Part shown: positions 1-12,625 of the stretch, piece by piece
Layout: each line of letters starts with the position of its first letter
Numbering within the stretch: position 1 is the stretch's first letter
Position numbers and translations under genes: made by a program
The notes under the pieces: model-generated
Seen by the model: the letters and a program-made list of their open reading frames with translations, nothing else
Told to the model about the DNA's origin: nothing
The model's database searches: none
From: Isoetes taiwanensis
Lineage: Eukaryota; Streptophyta; Lycopodiopsida; Isoetales; Isoetaceae
DNA: 64,000 nucleotides
Assembly (NCBI GenBank): GCA_021234155.1
Contig: JAJEKV010000093.1
Coordinates: 1,178,001-1,242,000, forward strand
Direction: 5' to 3'

Positions 1-2015
1 TAAAACACCACAAGGGTACTCTATTTACCACCCATGGGACCAACTAGAAGAGATGTCACCAAGTCAAGCTACTCCTCAGGAAGATCAGTATAAGAACAAG
101 CTCTTTCTACCCACCAACCACTGGTGTTACATGAACTCCTTGTAATAATATGATGAAGTAAGAAACAAGAGAAGATACTAGAAGGTAAGACTAGACTCAT
201 TATCAACATAGGAAGAAGCAGATCTAATTGTGCAGTCAGCTTAGACCCCTATGCACCTTTCTGGGCATAACCCTCGAACCGTAAGTAATCTATGGATAAA
301 CAAGCCCAATCTGGAAACTAGACTTCAAGGGCTTTCCAGAAGGTAAGGATCGCCGATTTATGAGTTGTGGTCGCAGAGATATCATGTCTCAAAGTTGTCC
401 TTCTATTTATAGATAACAACACCTTTTTTTTTTTTTTTTTTGCTTTTAAATAAAGGTCAATATCAATAAATATTGTTCCATGCAAGGCCACTCCCCCGAG
501 CAACATATCAAAATCTTCTAAAAAACTCCTACCGACTAGAGTTTTTTGCGCATCCTTCTCCTAGCAGGATTCTCCAATGGCAATTGTCTAATGCCGCTCT
601 TTGGCTGTAATGTGTATTGGAACCACCATATCTTCCTTTGAAATTTCTCGCTGATGCACTGCACCAACGGATTCTGCTACAACATCCTCTTCTGAACCAA
701 ATTTTTCAACAGCAATTGATTGATGCCAGGTGTTTGGCCACTAATTGAATTAAAGCGCCACCTTCTTCTTTTGAAATTTCGTCCTGATGAGCCCCACCTT
801 TCTTCCTTTTTTTCATCTTCACAGCATAAGGCTTGAATTCTCCTTTTCGCAAGTCCCTGGATCAGAGGTCCCGCCTCGATACCATCTTAGAGATATGAAG
901 GAAAAACAAAATATGATTGATCGGATCTGGTTGGTTGGAACAACCCCAACCGTGGCATACAGTTATATGTGCAACTGTGGCTTTTGACATGAGATGTGCC
1001 ATTTGGCTTGGATCGCCAACTTGGCAGTTAGTCAACTTGCTACATAAGCACTTTATTGATCTATTATGATCATATGTGCAACATATTTGCTTGTTTAGTT
1101 CGCGTTTTTTTCAAGAATCCATATTATTTCATGCTTTTTGCAAGTATTTTTTGGGGGTTCAATGGTTCAAGGATCCATAGCTGAGGCATCTAGGCATTTA
1201 GGTTGTAAAGAGGAGAAGGGACAAAGCAAGCAAGAATCAGTGTGAAGGGTTTAAGAGGGAAATTTGGCCGTGGGTTCAAATCCACGTTGACAATGTGCAT
1301 TTTTTTTTAGATTCACTCTGCACAAAGCTAGCTAAGCTTGAGCAGCTGTTTTTGGTTTGTGTGGAGTTGACAATAACTTGATAATAACTAGGGCATGTGC
1401 AAACAGTTGCCCCCCTTTTTTCGATATTCGGCTTCCTCTAACATTCATCTCTTCTTTTAGCTGAGCCTATTGAGCTTGTGAGAGCTTGTCACCATGGAAT
1501 AGATTGGCATCCTCGGGCGAGTGGAGCATCTTTTCGGTTATGGCATCTTCCGTTTATAGCGGCTTCGAACGATTAGTGCTGATCAAATTCCACATTTCAA
1601 CGGTTTTTTTCCGCAGAGGATCTTGTTTCTTCGAGCTTTATGGTGAGCCCACCGCCATAGCCTGATGAGGGCAGGCAGGAGCCATGGATGAGCCCACTGC
1701 CACAGTCGGTTGAGGGTAGAAGCTGCTTTGAGCATGGCCAAGGATGGCTTCATTTAGCTTCCCTGATTCATCGGGGCATTTTAACCATTGGTTGTGTTTT
1801 TTAACTTTTGTTTTTCGCCATGATGGTTTTGCACTTTGTACGTTTGTTTGTTTTGCACCATTCACATTGGAACGCTTTCTTCTTATCAAAATTCTATTAG
1901 CCATATCATGGAATACTCTCTAAATCGATGGTTTCAATCACATTTTGTAGTATATACTAATTCTGTGAAGATAAGACAATGTTAACATATCCATTTCTGT
2001 CTAATGTAAAGAACA
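1..2015. other. Region without recognised gene
   Basis: I see no coding region with recognisable protein similarity on either strand. The stretch holds a T-tract (about 424-441). It also holds two diverged direct copies of a roughly 130-bp segment (about 580-700 and 710-830), sharing tttgaaattt followed by a c(t)gatga word. A tRNA-like B-box word, gtgggttcaaatccac, lies near 1270 but lacks a matching A box. The small open frames have no recognisable domains. Confidence 0.5.
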
Positions 2016-2182
2016 GTTAGGTGTTGTTCTGCCCCCTCGTCCAACCCTATGTTGCCGTGTGGCCATTTTTTAGCACATTTTCATTTCCAGGAAATACAGT
2101 GACAAAATGTTCAATGTTTTTTGTGGCGGTTCTCTGCTCCAGCCATTGGATTGTTGACACGTGGTGCAGAACAACACCTAAC
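2016..2182. mobile_element. Short inverted-repeat (MITE-like) element
   Basis: Perfect 17-bp inverted repeats, gttaggtgttgttctgc at 2016-2032 and its reverse complement at 2166-2182, bracket 133 bp without coding capacity. The size and structure fit a non-autonomous DNA transposon. I could not find a convincing target-site duplication, so the superfamily is unassigned. Confidence 0.5.
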
Positions 2183-2722
2183 TCTCCTCCACATTATAGG
2201 AAGCCCATTTAGGGTCCGATCACATGAAGCTCTTGACGGGATCATTTCGCTGACGGAAACTGCTTTTTTTACTTGGTGACATGAAGTTGTCGATGGGATA
2301 TGAACCGTAGAGCTATCTTCCTTCTTTTAAAGAAGAAGAGGTTTCAAAATTTGCGGTGCTAGATGAAAAATACAAGCCACGCGTGTTGAAATCGAGCGAT
2401 TCGCTGATAGGAATCCATTCAACCGAGGGTGGGAGCCTGGGGAAGCAATCCTGCCAATAGGTTTTGTTCCTATCGGTTGGGTGCATGTGACCCTTAGGTT
2501 TAGATGATTGATTGGGATTCTTCCCACGCCAACGGCTTCATGTGATCAGACTCTTTATGGCTTTCCCGCTATGTCATCAGGGGCTCCGACCGCGTGTCGC
2601 CCCTGTTTTTATTGTACAGAAAGCCCACTATATGGGCTTTCCTATATACAGAATGACAATTCTGAGATGCATGAAGCTCGTGCCACTTATTTAAAAAAAC
2701 ATCCTGATGCATTTTGAGTAAG
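2183..2722. other. Region without recognised gene
   Basis: No gene-like similarity is visible. The last bases, tgaga at 2723-2727, are the left target-site duplication of the adjacent LTR retrotransposon. Confidence 0.4.
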
Positions 2723-2727
2723 TGAGA

Positions 2728-3427
2728 TGTGACGTTCCAAAGACAAGATACGGCTCCGGGGCGTGATATTGTAATCGCCATCATCACGCAGCGTACGCCG
2801 CCACCCCGACCGACGGTATGCGCCAACGTGTAGCCAAGTGGGTAGCCCCTAGGGGGCAACTTGCTAAGAATGTGCATTAGTATTAATGTGCACATTTTCC
2901 AATGTACACATTAATGTGGGCACACATTTCCATGTGGCCACTTGATGCCAAGTGGGCCATACCCATAGGTGTAATTAATGTGCACATTTTCCAATGTACA
3001 CATTCATTAATGTGCACACATTTCCATGTGAGCACATTTGGGTGCACACATTTCCATGTGGGCACATTTGGCCACCTAGCCCTTAAAGGCAAGTGGGCCC
3101 TTTTCCCCAATTATCCCACATGCCTAAAGGGGATAATTGGAAACCCTAGCCACCCCTTGTCTATTTAAGTGGGAGAACCCTAACTTGCCCATTTTCGTTT
3201 CTAGGGTTTTAGAGCTCGCTTTTGGCCGCCTCAAGAGCTAAAAAGCCTCCCCTGCACTGCCCCGAGAGAACCGCATCATTAGTTTTCCTTGATTCGAGCA
3301 TTTCAAAGGATGGTCGAAGTTCAGTCGAGGAGGAACTCAAGGATCGGGTATTTAGGCAATTTAGTAGTCTAAACCCCATTTCAGCCATCGAATCAGAGAG
3401 GGTTTAGCCTCTTAAATTGCCCATAGC
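2728..3427 (+). repeat. 5' LTR, truncated
   Basis: This matches 9596-10286 nearly base for base from about 2825 on, and more loosely in its first 100 bp. It contains the same U3-type tandem words (tgtgcacattttccaatgta, cacatttccatgtgg) and a TATA-like tctatttaag near 3159 followed by tctagggttttagagc. Similarity to the 3' LTR stops abruptly at cccatagc (3427), so the last ~1019 bp of the LTR are missing here. Confidence 0.85.
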
Positions 3428-6400
3428 CACAGACGAGCTAAGGGCAACTTCTGAAGACATCAAGGTCCCGGCCAATGCACAAACAGAGATAAGGGAGAGG
3501 AGGCAGAAAAAAGGCGGACCCAAGAGGGGAAGCACAACGACAAACACCTCAACCGACAAACGAGTAGAACGGGACACCACTTGACCTATCATCAATCTCC
3601 ATCAAATGGGAAGAATATTGGTAACCAACGGCACCAAGAATGTTCTAGATGTCAACCTCCCAGGCTACCACGCCCACGAGCTCACATCGAGAAAAGAGGA
3701 TCTCAACGCCTTCAACCAACTCGACGCATTATGAGTTTCAAATGGAAGAACGCGAGACAACAAAATACGTGCATGAGGAAGATGTTAGGCATCGATGTCG
3801 CGTTAGCATCACGAGCTAGGGCCGAGGGCATAATCTTCCATCGAGGAGACAACTCATGGCGACACGAGGGCGTATAGAAACCGGAGGGAAGATCACCCGC
3901 GACCTTGCAGCCCCCAAAGAGCTCAAAGCAACGCCAACAAAAGGAGTAACCAAGCTAGGCAACAACAAAGCACCTAAGGCTAATCAGACGAAGCTTCCGG
4001 CTCCCTTGCACCAGCCAGAAGAACTTTCATCCGCTCCAAAAGTAGGAGACCATGAGGGGAGGAGACGATATCGGGGAAGGAACATCTCCAACTTGAAGGC
4101 CTATATCAAGCACTAGGGGCAAGATCAAGGAGGAGAATATTACGCTCCACAGAATTCCGGACCCGTGAACACCTAGAAACCAAAGGAAGGACGGCTTTAC
4201 TACGCCAGCCAAGGAGTGCGAGACTTCGAATGGTGAGGACCCAAAGGACGGAGGAGAGCGACCTAGCCAGCAGGTACAAATCAACGCTAAAGGCCACGAA
4301 GGAGCCATGGTAGGGGCAAGGGAGATGACCACACTTCCCAGCACGTGAGAGCCACCTCGAATGAAGCAAAGCCCAAGCAACAGGAGTCGACTCGGAAATT
4401 CAACATGCGGAGGAATGACAACACCGCCATCGACCACACCATCTCGAGTCAAGATATTCAAGAATGCCCGACCGCAGCGGCCCGTGTGACCCTACTCAAG
4501 CTCGATCAATGGCACCGCAAATCAGCAATCTTGCAACGACATAACCGCATGTAGGGACGTGGCGGTCACCGCGATTCCTCGCTAATTTAACTTACACAAT
4601 AAGGAGGAGCAGCTTTTCAAGGGATCACATCGCTTAACACTCTTCGCGAACTTGAGGTGATCAGCTCGGATCGCAACCATTTAAGCTCAACAATAGTAGC
4701 AAAGATCTCAAGGAATCCCGAGTCAACGTAACTTAAGAAGATGCAAAGAAACCGGGGTATCAAACGCGATCAAGGAGGGAAACCCTAAAGGAGTATAAAT
4801 AATTAGGTAGATCTTCGTAGTTGTTTTGCAAAAGTGGATGAATTAAAATCCCAATGTAAATGATGTCCCATATATAGTGGAGAAACATGAGTTTAAAGTC
4901 ATGTTTTACTTGATTTAGCGCTTAGATCGGGAAGCTCCTTCACTTCGACTACCAAAGGAGTAAGTGAGGAAGCACAACTATAGCCCAAGATCAAAATGGA
5001 AGAGCAAGTACGAGGGAGAACGACTGCGAGCCCAAGCAAACCTTCGACTCCAAACACCGGGGAAATGCCCTCAAGCGTAAGACTTTCGGCCACCCAATGT
5101 TAGAATAAGAGACAACACCGATCATGTCAAGATCATCAACGCGACACCAGGACATCGTCAGGGCGCAACACTACCTCTTGTAGCAGTGGCAGCACTTGAC
5201 GAACTTATGACATGAGTGGCCTCAACAATGGAAGGAGGAACACCCCGACATCAACGAGCCAACTAAGAAGGCAACATCTCGACGACCATAATCCCACCTT
5301 GTGGTAATATAGGGTGATGCGCTATGACACGTGTATTAGATGGAGATGCACTTACGAAAGGCACCGCGATGAGGAGACATGCCTTCAACAACTAGGTGAC
5401 GGCTTCGTCAGATACTCCTACCAGTAATTAGAAGAGAAGAAGCCGACCATATCTCTGACATGTGGCACGTCAAACGCCCAAGGTAGAAGCATTCGACGCC
5501 TTAACGACAAGGATAGCAACTGAAGCACCTTCGGCGAAAAGAGAGTTCAAGATAATAGCCAGGCTATTCAACGACAAGAGTATATCTAAGGCAGGTACTT
5601 CTTCAACGCAAGGGTCAAGCTGCGCAGAGATAAGGATCCATCATCCCGACAACGGAGCCATCAGGGAGGAGAGTCATGATGCCTTACTTGCCAAAGAGAC
5701 CGAAATGCATAGAAGGACAAAGGTCGAATCGAAGATGGAGAAGTGCTAGCAACCGACTTCTTCCACGAGCTTCCCAGAGGCAACAGGAGGATCAAAACTG
5801 ACGAGCACAATCAAAGTCACCGGAGGGTACCTCAAGACAAGAAGACGGCATAGCACTGTGGAACGTGACAACGTCCAAGCCATGTGATCGAGGGGATCAA
5901 ACGAAGAAGTTTGGAAGCTCGATGGAGAACCAACTAGGTGAGGGCGACCCGATGACTTGCACGCTGCCTTGCATGCAACTTGGTGAACCAAGGATGAACG
6001 ATTCAAAGAACAACTGCAGAAGAGAACAACTCCAGAGGAGTATAGCCAAAGGAATCGCGCACAGCCTCAAGAGACGCCTTCAAATAGCTTCAAGTATCAT
6101 GAAGGGGGGAACAATTATTGCCCGAGAACAGGATCAAGAAGCGATCAAAATGTCGAAGCATCAACGACAAGCACACCTTAGTTAGAATGTGATGCAAAGC
6201 GGTTGTGCCATAGCCCACAAACATCGGAGGGCCCAAGTATATCAACAAGTTACCCGAAAGTATTGTTTGAGCCGCACAAATAGGAGGATATAGATCGTCA
6301 ACACCATTGCAAGGGAGGAACACCGATGACATTGCCAAGGAGTAGGTGTCCAACTCGAAGGGAGGCACAAGGGAGACCTAATAGCTCTAGTAGTAATTGT

Positions 6401-9400
6401 AATTATGTAAGCTATATGTTGTGCATGTATAGTTCCCTTGTTATTTCTTCCCTCCCATAGCGTAACACATCAAAGGAAGAGATGTCATGCAAGTTGCAGG
6501 GGTGAAGCAATCAACATCGTCAACACTCTTCGGGCAACACGATAACGACAAGAGGACTCGACGTATGAGACATCGATGGAGTCGAAGAAACAATATCGGA
6601 TACAGAGTCATCCTTTAGCTGCCAAGACAAAGAGTTCAAGATGAAAGATCTCTTTCAACAGCGCCACTTTCAGGCATTTGAAAAGCGGCATGCAAGATTC
6701 AAATGATCAACTACACCATCAAGCCACCCGGCAATAAGAGGCTTCTAGCTTAACAAAGTCAACCTCTACATCAAAGAGGAGCCACTGTCAAGGAGACTGA
6801 AGTATCGAGCGACTCGGAAGAACGTTACCTTGCTCCTTCAAGCAGGCAACGAGTGGATGAGCTTCTAGCAAGCTCAAGGATCTAAGGCCACGGGGCCTAG
6901 TAGGTTAAATGTATGGATGGTAACATCCATATTGGGATAGAAGGCATTTCGGATATTCTCATTTGAGTGATTGCCCCAATATTGAGCTAAGCGTCAAGAT
7001 TGGGAAGGAAATGCCTAGGAGTAACTAAAATTATACACGATTGTTAACAGACATCCAACGTATTGAAACCACTTGGTGAGATTGATCTCCTCGCTAAGAA
7101 GAAATCACTACTAGGATAATTGTTGACCATGTATAAATCTAGTATCTCCAAAGAATAATCCAAAGAAAGAAAAGAAGTAATCTAACAAGTCCGCCAACTT
7201 GTTACGATGACATCAATTCGATTGGTAGGAATATTCCAAGAGTTTAAATAACTAAGAAAGGGGGAATCTCTAGAATAATAAAATAATAGTACATGCAAGG
7301 TACATCTAAAATAAGAATTATAGTAATCAAATAGTCTTTTGAGACAAAAGGAATTGTCGTCATGACAAAACCTTGTGGTTTAGAATCGTTCTAACTAAGT
7401 AGATAACCCATAATTATATTGAAATAAATGATAAGATAATATATGCATCCATCTTAGATGGTTATATATGTTAGCTAAGGCTAGTAACTTAATGCGCTAA
7501 GTAAGAAGCGTATAACCTCTTAAGGGGAGAGAATAGATATGACGTTGTGTGCAATGTCATTGAAGGGGTCTTGAGGACCATTTTCTTTTTGAAGAAAGTG
7601 GGAGGGCTCAATCTTATGATTGAACGCATTTGCAACCAATTGACTAACTTGAGTAGAATAGAGTTCACTGGGCAATGGTAGGCTTAAGCGATAGCGTAAG
7701 ATAGATAGATAGATAGCTCAGGAGGCCTTCAACGTGCGAGACCGACATGATAGCTAACTACACCAACGAAGTGGAGCAAAACCATGGGAGCAATGCAACG
7801 ACCAAGTCATCTCCAAACTACTCGACGCCGGCTCAATGAGTGGATGCGTTTTAGCCTTAGGTAAGGTATGTGCATGTATTATAAGCCTTAATGTGTCTTA
7901 TTGATAAGTTAAATATAGACCCTAATAACTGCATAGAAATTGTTGTACGTATATGTATCATAGGGAAATAAGTTAAATAACAGCGATAATGTGAAGTAGC
8001 ATGTTAATTAATCCTTCGCAAGGATGCAATTCCTTCCAAGGATAGCTATAGGTCCTTATAAATATAAATAGAAAATAGAATTCGGATATACTTAAGTGCA
8101 TCTTAGGGATATACTTCCAAGGGTAATGTAGGACCCAAGGAAGAGAATAAGAAGCACATCTAATTCTTGTGTATGATAATTAAAACCCTGTCTATAATAC
8201 AATAGGTCTAAATCAGGGTTATTGTTTAAATAATCGCGATCTAAAAGTCGTTAAATATTGCAAAGCTTAGAGTAAATATAATTGTACTATCGGAAGTAAT
8301 GTATCCGATACTATGATAATGTTAATTCATAAATATTACCTTAGGGTAATTATGTTAATCACATGCATTTAAGGAGAAAAAAAAAAAAAAAAAAAAAAAA
8401 AAATTGGCTCAGGCATGTCGATTTGTGTTTAGATTAGTTTCATGTGTAGTTAAGATTAATCTGCGACTGCGCATGCAACCTATGCTTGGTATGGATTGCA
8501 TGCGTTGTTACCGATGATGAGACCACTACGGTGATCTCTAGGGCGTGGTGTAATGTCAATGTAGGCATGACCGCGTTTCACTGACGGCAGTGGAAGGTAG
8601 ATTAGAAAGTCTACTTCCGTCCCAAGTAGAGCGACCTCGAGAGAAAGGAGGTCATTAAGGAATGCATTGATAGGAAAGGCACCTTTAGCCCCATATATGC
8701 TTTGATAGGAGGAATCTATCCTTCCCCCCCCGGGAAGGATATCCTCCTGTTGGGCAACTAGAGGTGTAGGCATGAGCGGCATATAGGCATATAGGCGCTG
8801 TCTCCACGGCCATAATGGAAGATCCACCCTCTTCCTAGGCCGGGAGATTAGCCATGCATCCATGTAGATAGGTGGGGTGGTCACCATATAACCAAAATTT
8901 TTTGTAATAATTAATAATAGGTAGTGTCGACTGCGGGCCAATAGAGCTCCGGGAGGGCAAGGAGGTCGAACTCACGAAGGCTTGCAACACAAATTTTGTT
9001 ATAATGTGTTGCAAGGGATGAAGGGTACCTTAGAAGTGTAAATTTTGTATGAAATTGATAAACTTTGATAAACTTAAATGTTGTATTAAGTAAGGTTAAT
9101 AATTACCTTGCGTGGATTAAGTTATGATGTGATAAGTTAATAGGATAACTTAAATAGTAATGTCTTAAACATTACCTTAGAGTAATTCTAATAATTAAGA
9201 TAGTAAGTATGTAATTATAGATATTGTAAAATTAATGCGTGATTTTTAAGGTCGCGAAGACCGCAACACAAATTTTGTTGGAATGTGTTGCAAGGAATGA
9301 AGAGTACCTTAAATAATAATTGTATATGAAAGTGTTAAATTGTGATAAACTAAATGTTGTGATAATAGAAACTAATAAGTACCTTATTTTAGTAGAAGTT

Positions 9401-9582
9401 ACTTAATTGACAACTTATTTGATAATGTAATGGCGTAATAATGATTTAAAAATATTATCTTAAGGTAATCGTAATAAATGTGTAAGTATTATAGTAGTAT
9501 ATCGTTATGCATCGGGTTGATTGCGGGTTAGGAAGATTCCAAGGTGGGGAGAACTAACGATCTTTGCGGGCGACATCATTTC
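3428..9582 (+). other. Internal region of LTR element, no gag-pol seen
   Basis: The first 3 kb is GC-richer and holds short open frames of basic, low-complexity composition (for example 3856-4116 and 5865-6185). The rest is AT-rich with many stops. I found no RT YxDD block, aspartic protease DTG, integrase HHCC or zinc knuckle in any frame. A 30-base A tract sits at about 8376-8403. Two direct copies of a ~280-bp unit lie at the 3' end and are listed separately. Confidence 0.6.
8977..9540 (+). repeat. Two ~280-bp direct subrepeats upstream of PPT
   Basis: gcaacacaaattttgtt begins near 8983 and again near 9262. Each copy is followed by aatgtgttgcaagg, a gaaggtacctta-like word and an AT-rich tail with accttagagtaat / atcttaaggtaat. 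A still more diverged relative of the tail (accttagggtaatta) occurs near 8340. They look like degenerate tandem subrepeats inside the element. Confidence 0.65.
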
Positions 9583-9595
9583 AAGGTGGGGAGAA
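9583..9595 (+). promoter_or_regulatory. Polypurine tract of LTR retrotransposon
   Basis: aaggtggggagaa lies immediately 5' of the TG of the 3' LTR, the position of a plus-strand priming site. The same 13-mer, preceded by similar bases (tcc rather than ttc), also occurs 42 bp upstream at 9541-9553. Confidence 0.8.
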
Positions 9596-11305
9596 TGTGG
9601 CGTTCCAAAGACGGATATCGCTCCGGGGCGATATTATTATCTTGCCCCACGCCGCATTACCGCCACCCCTCGTGACGACGCATAGCCGTGTAGCCAAGTG
9701 GGTAGCCCCTAGGGGGCAACTTGCTAAGAATGTGCATTAGTATTAATGTGCACATTTTCCAATGTACACATTAATGTGGGCACACATTTCCATGTGGCCA
9801 CTTGATGCCAAGTGGGCCATACCCATAGGTGTAATTAATGTGCACATTTTCCAATGTACACATTCATTAATGTGCACACATTTCCATGTGAGCACATTTG
9901 GGTGCACACATTTCCATGTGGGCACATTTGGCCACCTAGCCCTTAAAGGCAAGTGGGCCCTTTTCCCAATTATCCCACATGCCTAAAGGGGATAATTGGA
10001 AACCCTAGCCACCCCTTGTCTATTTAAGTAGGAGAACCCTAACTTGCCCATTTTCGTTTCTAGGGTTTTAGAGCTCTGTTTTGGCTGCCTCAAGAGCCAA
10101 AACCGCCTCCCAGAACTGGGTCGAGAGAAGCGCATCATTAGTTTTCCTTGATTCGAGCATTGGGATGGGATGGTCGAAGTTAGTCGAGGAGGAACTCAAG
10201 GATCAGGTATTTAGGCAATTTAGTAGTCTAAACCCCATTTCAGCCATCGAATCAAAGTGGGTTTAGCCTCTTAAATTGCCCATAGCAGCCCTCTAGAACT
10301 CTAGATAGTGAGATTCTAACTAAAGAACCTAACTCTATGATATAGATTAGATCTTGTTCTTTAGTTCTTCCGTGATGTATATGGATGATGTATCTCTGTG
10401 AACTCCTTGTATTGGGAAGGGGGTAGAGACCTAAAAGCTTGGTAGTAGATGCTCCTAGATTAGCCTCTCTAGCACACTATAGATGCGGCTTGTGCACAAG
10501 AGCCACACCGGGTTGTGGGTGAAGGGGCCAGACTGGCTTATAAGGAGGTTCGTGTTCTGACTCTTGAACGATCCCTATGGTGTGTTAGTGCTACAGGGGA
10601 TCATTGTGACTAGGTCTAATGGCTTGCCAGCTGCGTGTGGGCAAGGCATGGGCTCTCGACACTCGTGAGGTGGTGAATATGACCTTCCATTGAGTTCAAG
10701 TCGAATCACGGGGTGGCCCTCTAGTCACCTTGAGTCGGCAGATGTAGATCTACGGAGGGAGAGATCCCTACCTGCCCCATCGGAATGGGGAGATGCAACC
10801 CGGGGATATAGCCCCCTTGGCTATGCATCCCGGGCTCTGATCGAGTCCCAACACTTTTCGACCTACTACGCAAAGTTAAAGTAAGGGGAGGGGCGGATGG
10901 AGTGGACAACCCAATGCCATGTTCTTATGCCAGCCAAATCCATTGCCATGAATTCATGCGCAATGACCTCACGGAGACCCAAGCTTGTCGGTCCATCCCC
11001 GTGTCCAGGAGCCTTGGGTAGGATTTCCTCTATGCATTGTGGCGATCATTGTCTTTTGCAGATGTGATGTGCCACCCGGAAGGGTGGGTATATGTGTTGC
11101 TCTTATATAACGACATGTATGTTTACGCCTTGACTAGGTAGGCCCCCGAGGGAGGCGGGTACAATGACCCTTTCACTCTTCCCACTGGAACCCGTCACGG
11201 TTGCAGTGTTATGTGAAGGGCCCTGTATCGGCATGGAGCTGGTATGGGGGAAGAACTCCTGTTTGTATACGGTGAGTGCACCGTATACGAGTAGGGGACG
11301 TCACA
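9596..11305 (+). repeat. 3' LTR, full length (1.71 kb)
   Basis: It begins tgtggcgttcc and ends ggggacgtcaca, followed by the tgaga duplication. The first 690 bp repeat the 5' LTR. The remaining part (10287-11305) has no counterpart at the 5' end. The TATA-like tctatttaag near 10019 and downstream gggttttagagctc would be the promoter and start region. The open frames inside have no recognisable domain. Confidence 0.85.
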
Positions 11306-11431
11306 TGAGACATAGGATAGGTATTAGGCTTCATTTTATCAAAGAAGGTGACTATGGAGCATATTCTTTTAGGCCTACTTAGATGGATTAGATGGATTAG
11401 GTATCCGGTACATATTTTAAGCAGAACGGCT

Positions 11432-12620
11432 ATGGCGAATATGAAGTGTGCGTACTCGGCGGGGAGATCTTCGAGGTCGAGGAGGCCGTTGCCTTTAAAT
11501 CCCTCACAATCAAGCGCATGATCGAGGTTATTAGCGTCGATAGTGTAATACCTCTGCCCATTACCAGCAAAACCCTTGCAAAGGTGATTGAGTTCAGTAC
11601 GTATAGCGTCCATATTGCTAAGCACTTTGACGACGAGAATCTCTCTTGGTACAACGATTTTTTAAATGCCAACGAGGCTACATACGTTGAGCTTGTGCAA
11701 GTTAGTCGGTGCTTTTCTTACATCTTTTATGTTGGCATAGCCGTCTGTTTTTGTGTTACGGTGTAGTTTTTGTTTATGCACTAACCATAGCTTTTTTTTT
11801 TTTTTTGGGGGGGGGGGGAGGACCGCAAAACGAAAGTGTCCTCATATTATTGTGTGTTTTGGTAGCTTTACATTGTATTTCTCACAATTGTGCATGTTCT
11901 GATAGCTTTACATTGTATTCTTTACAATTGTGCATGCTTTGATAGCTTTATATTATATTCCTTACCATTATGGATGTTTTGATAGCTTTACATTGTATTC
12001 CTTCCAATTGCGCATATTTTGATAGCTTTAGATTGTATTCCTTACAATTATGCATCTGATAGCTTTACATTGTATTCCTTACAATTGTGCATCTTCTGGT
12101 AGCTTTACATTATCTTTCTTTATCTTGTGTATTTTCTCATAGCTTTTCTTTATTATGACTGTTTCTTGGGCTATTATTTATCTACGTATGCATCTTCTAA
12201 TGTTTTTGAGGCCATTTTGTAAATAAAATTTTGGGAGATATCTTTGTTTTCTCTCATAAGTTTATGCTACTTTCTCCTGTTTATCCTCATGAAAATGTAT
12301 GCAGGCCTAATCCATGGATGTTGGCTTCATTCATAGGCTGCAAATTATTTGGATACCGAATGTCTGGTGGACCTTGATGTTCAGGCAATTGTTAACACGA
12401 TTAAAAGAAAGACTCCAGAAGAGATCGTGAGAATGTTTAAGACTAATATGACACCCGAGGAGCAGCAGGCATGTCAAGGACGATTGGTATTGGGCAAGAC
12501 TTCTTTGACCGCGGGGCCTAAGGCTGCCCCAGAAAACCAGACATGTCAAGCATGACTGGTATTCGGCGAGACTTCTTGGACATAGGACGGAGTCCGCCGT
12601 AAAAACTAGCAGGCATGTCA
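11432..12620 (+). pseudogene. SKP1-like (ASK) ubiquitin-ligase adaptor pseudogene
   Basis: SKP1 proteins link F-box proteins to CUL1 in SCF ubiquitin ligases. Exon 1 encodes GEIFEVEEAVAFKSLTIK, then VIPLPITSKTLAKVIEF and a DDENLSWYNDF stretch, matching the SKP1 BTB/POZ fold. It ends at 11700 on a caa|gttagt donor. Exon 2 starts after ttcatag at 12337 with AANYLDTECLVDLDVQ and continues KTPEEIVRMFKTNMTPEE, the C-terminal SKP1 domain that contacts F-boxes. The expected start, MANMK at 11432, is one base out of frame with the rest. The normal ...EVRRENQWAFE tail is interrupted after TPEEQQ by a duplicated gcatgtcaag segment. A relic of the tail (gtccgccgtaaaaac) survives near 12592 and is followed by a stop. 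I therefore call a pseudogene, although a shortened protein ending at 12555 is possible. Confidence 0.85.
11855..12145 (+). repeat. ~47-bp minisatellite in SKP1-like intron
   Basis: About seven imperfect copies of gatagctttacattgtattc followed by cttacaattgtgcat and a short linker lie within the putative intron. The copies differ by single substitutions and small deletions. A T(14)G(10) tract at about 11792-11818 lies just upstream. Confidence 0.85.
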
Positions 12621-12625
12621 AGTAC
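12470..12625 (+). repeat. ~80-bp imperfect tandem duplication in SKP1-like tail
   Basis: The word (g)catgtcaag(g/c) followed by a(c)t(t/g)gtatt(g/c)ggc(a/g)agacttctt occurs at about 12470 and 12542, and gcatgtcaag recurs at 12611. The duplication splits the conserved C-terminal codons of the SKP1-like exon. Confidence 0.7.

Larger units (their letters stand above)
2728..11305 (+). mobile_element. LTR retrotransposon, non-autonomous or decayed
   Basis: An 8.6-kb element is flanked on both sides by the 5-bp duplication tgaga (2723-2727 and 11306-11310), the hallmark of integrase-mediated insertion. It starts tgtgacgttcc and ends ggggacgtcaca, which are inverted versions of each other with canonical TG...CA ends. 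A purine tract directly precedes the 3' LTR. The 5' LTR matches the first ~690 bp of the 3' LTR and then diverges. The 3' LTR continues to 1.71 kb, so the 5' LTR has lost about 1 kb together with the expected primer-binding site. The ~6.2-kb interior shows no protease, RT, RNase H or integrase motifs, as in a large retrotransposon derivative (LARD) or a heavily decayed element. The superfamily cannot be told. The boundaries are very secure. Confidence 0.9.

Noticed and set aside
1255-1305. Possible tRNA gene (gtgggttcaaatccac)
   Set aside because: The T-stem does not pair correctly and no A box or acceptor stem is present.
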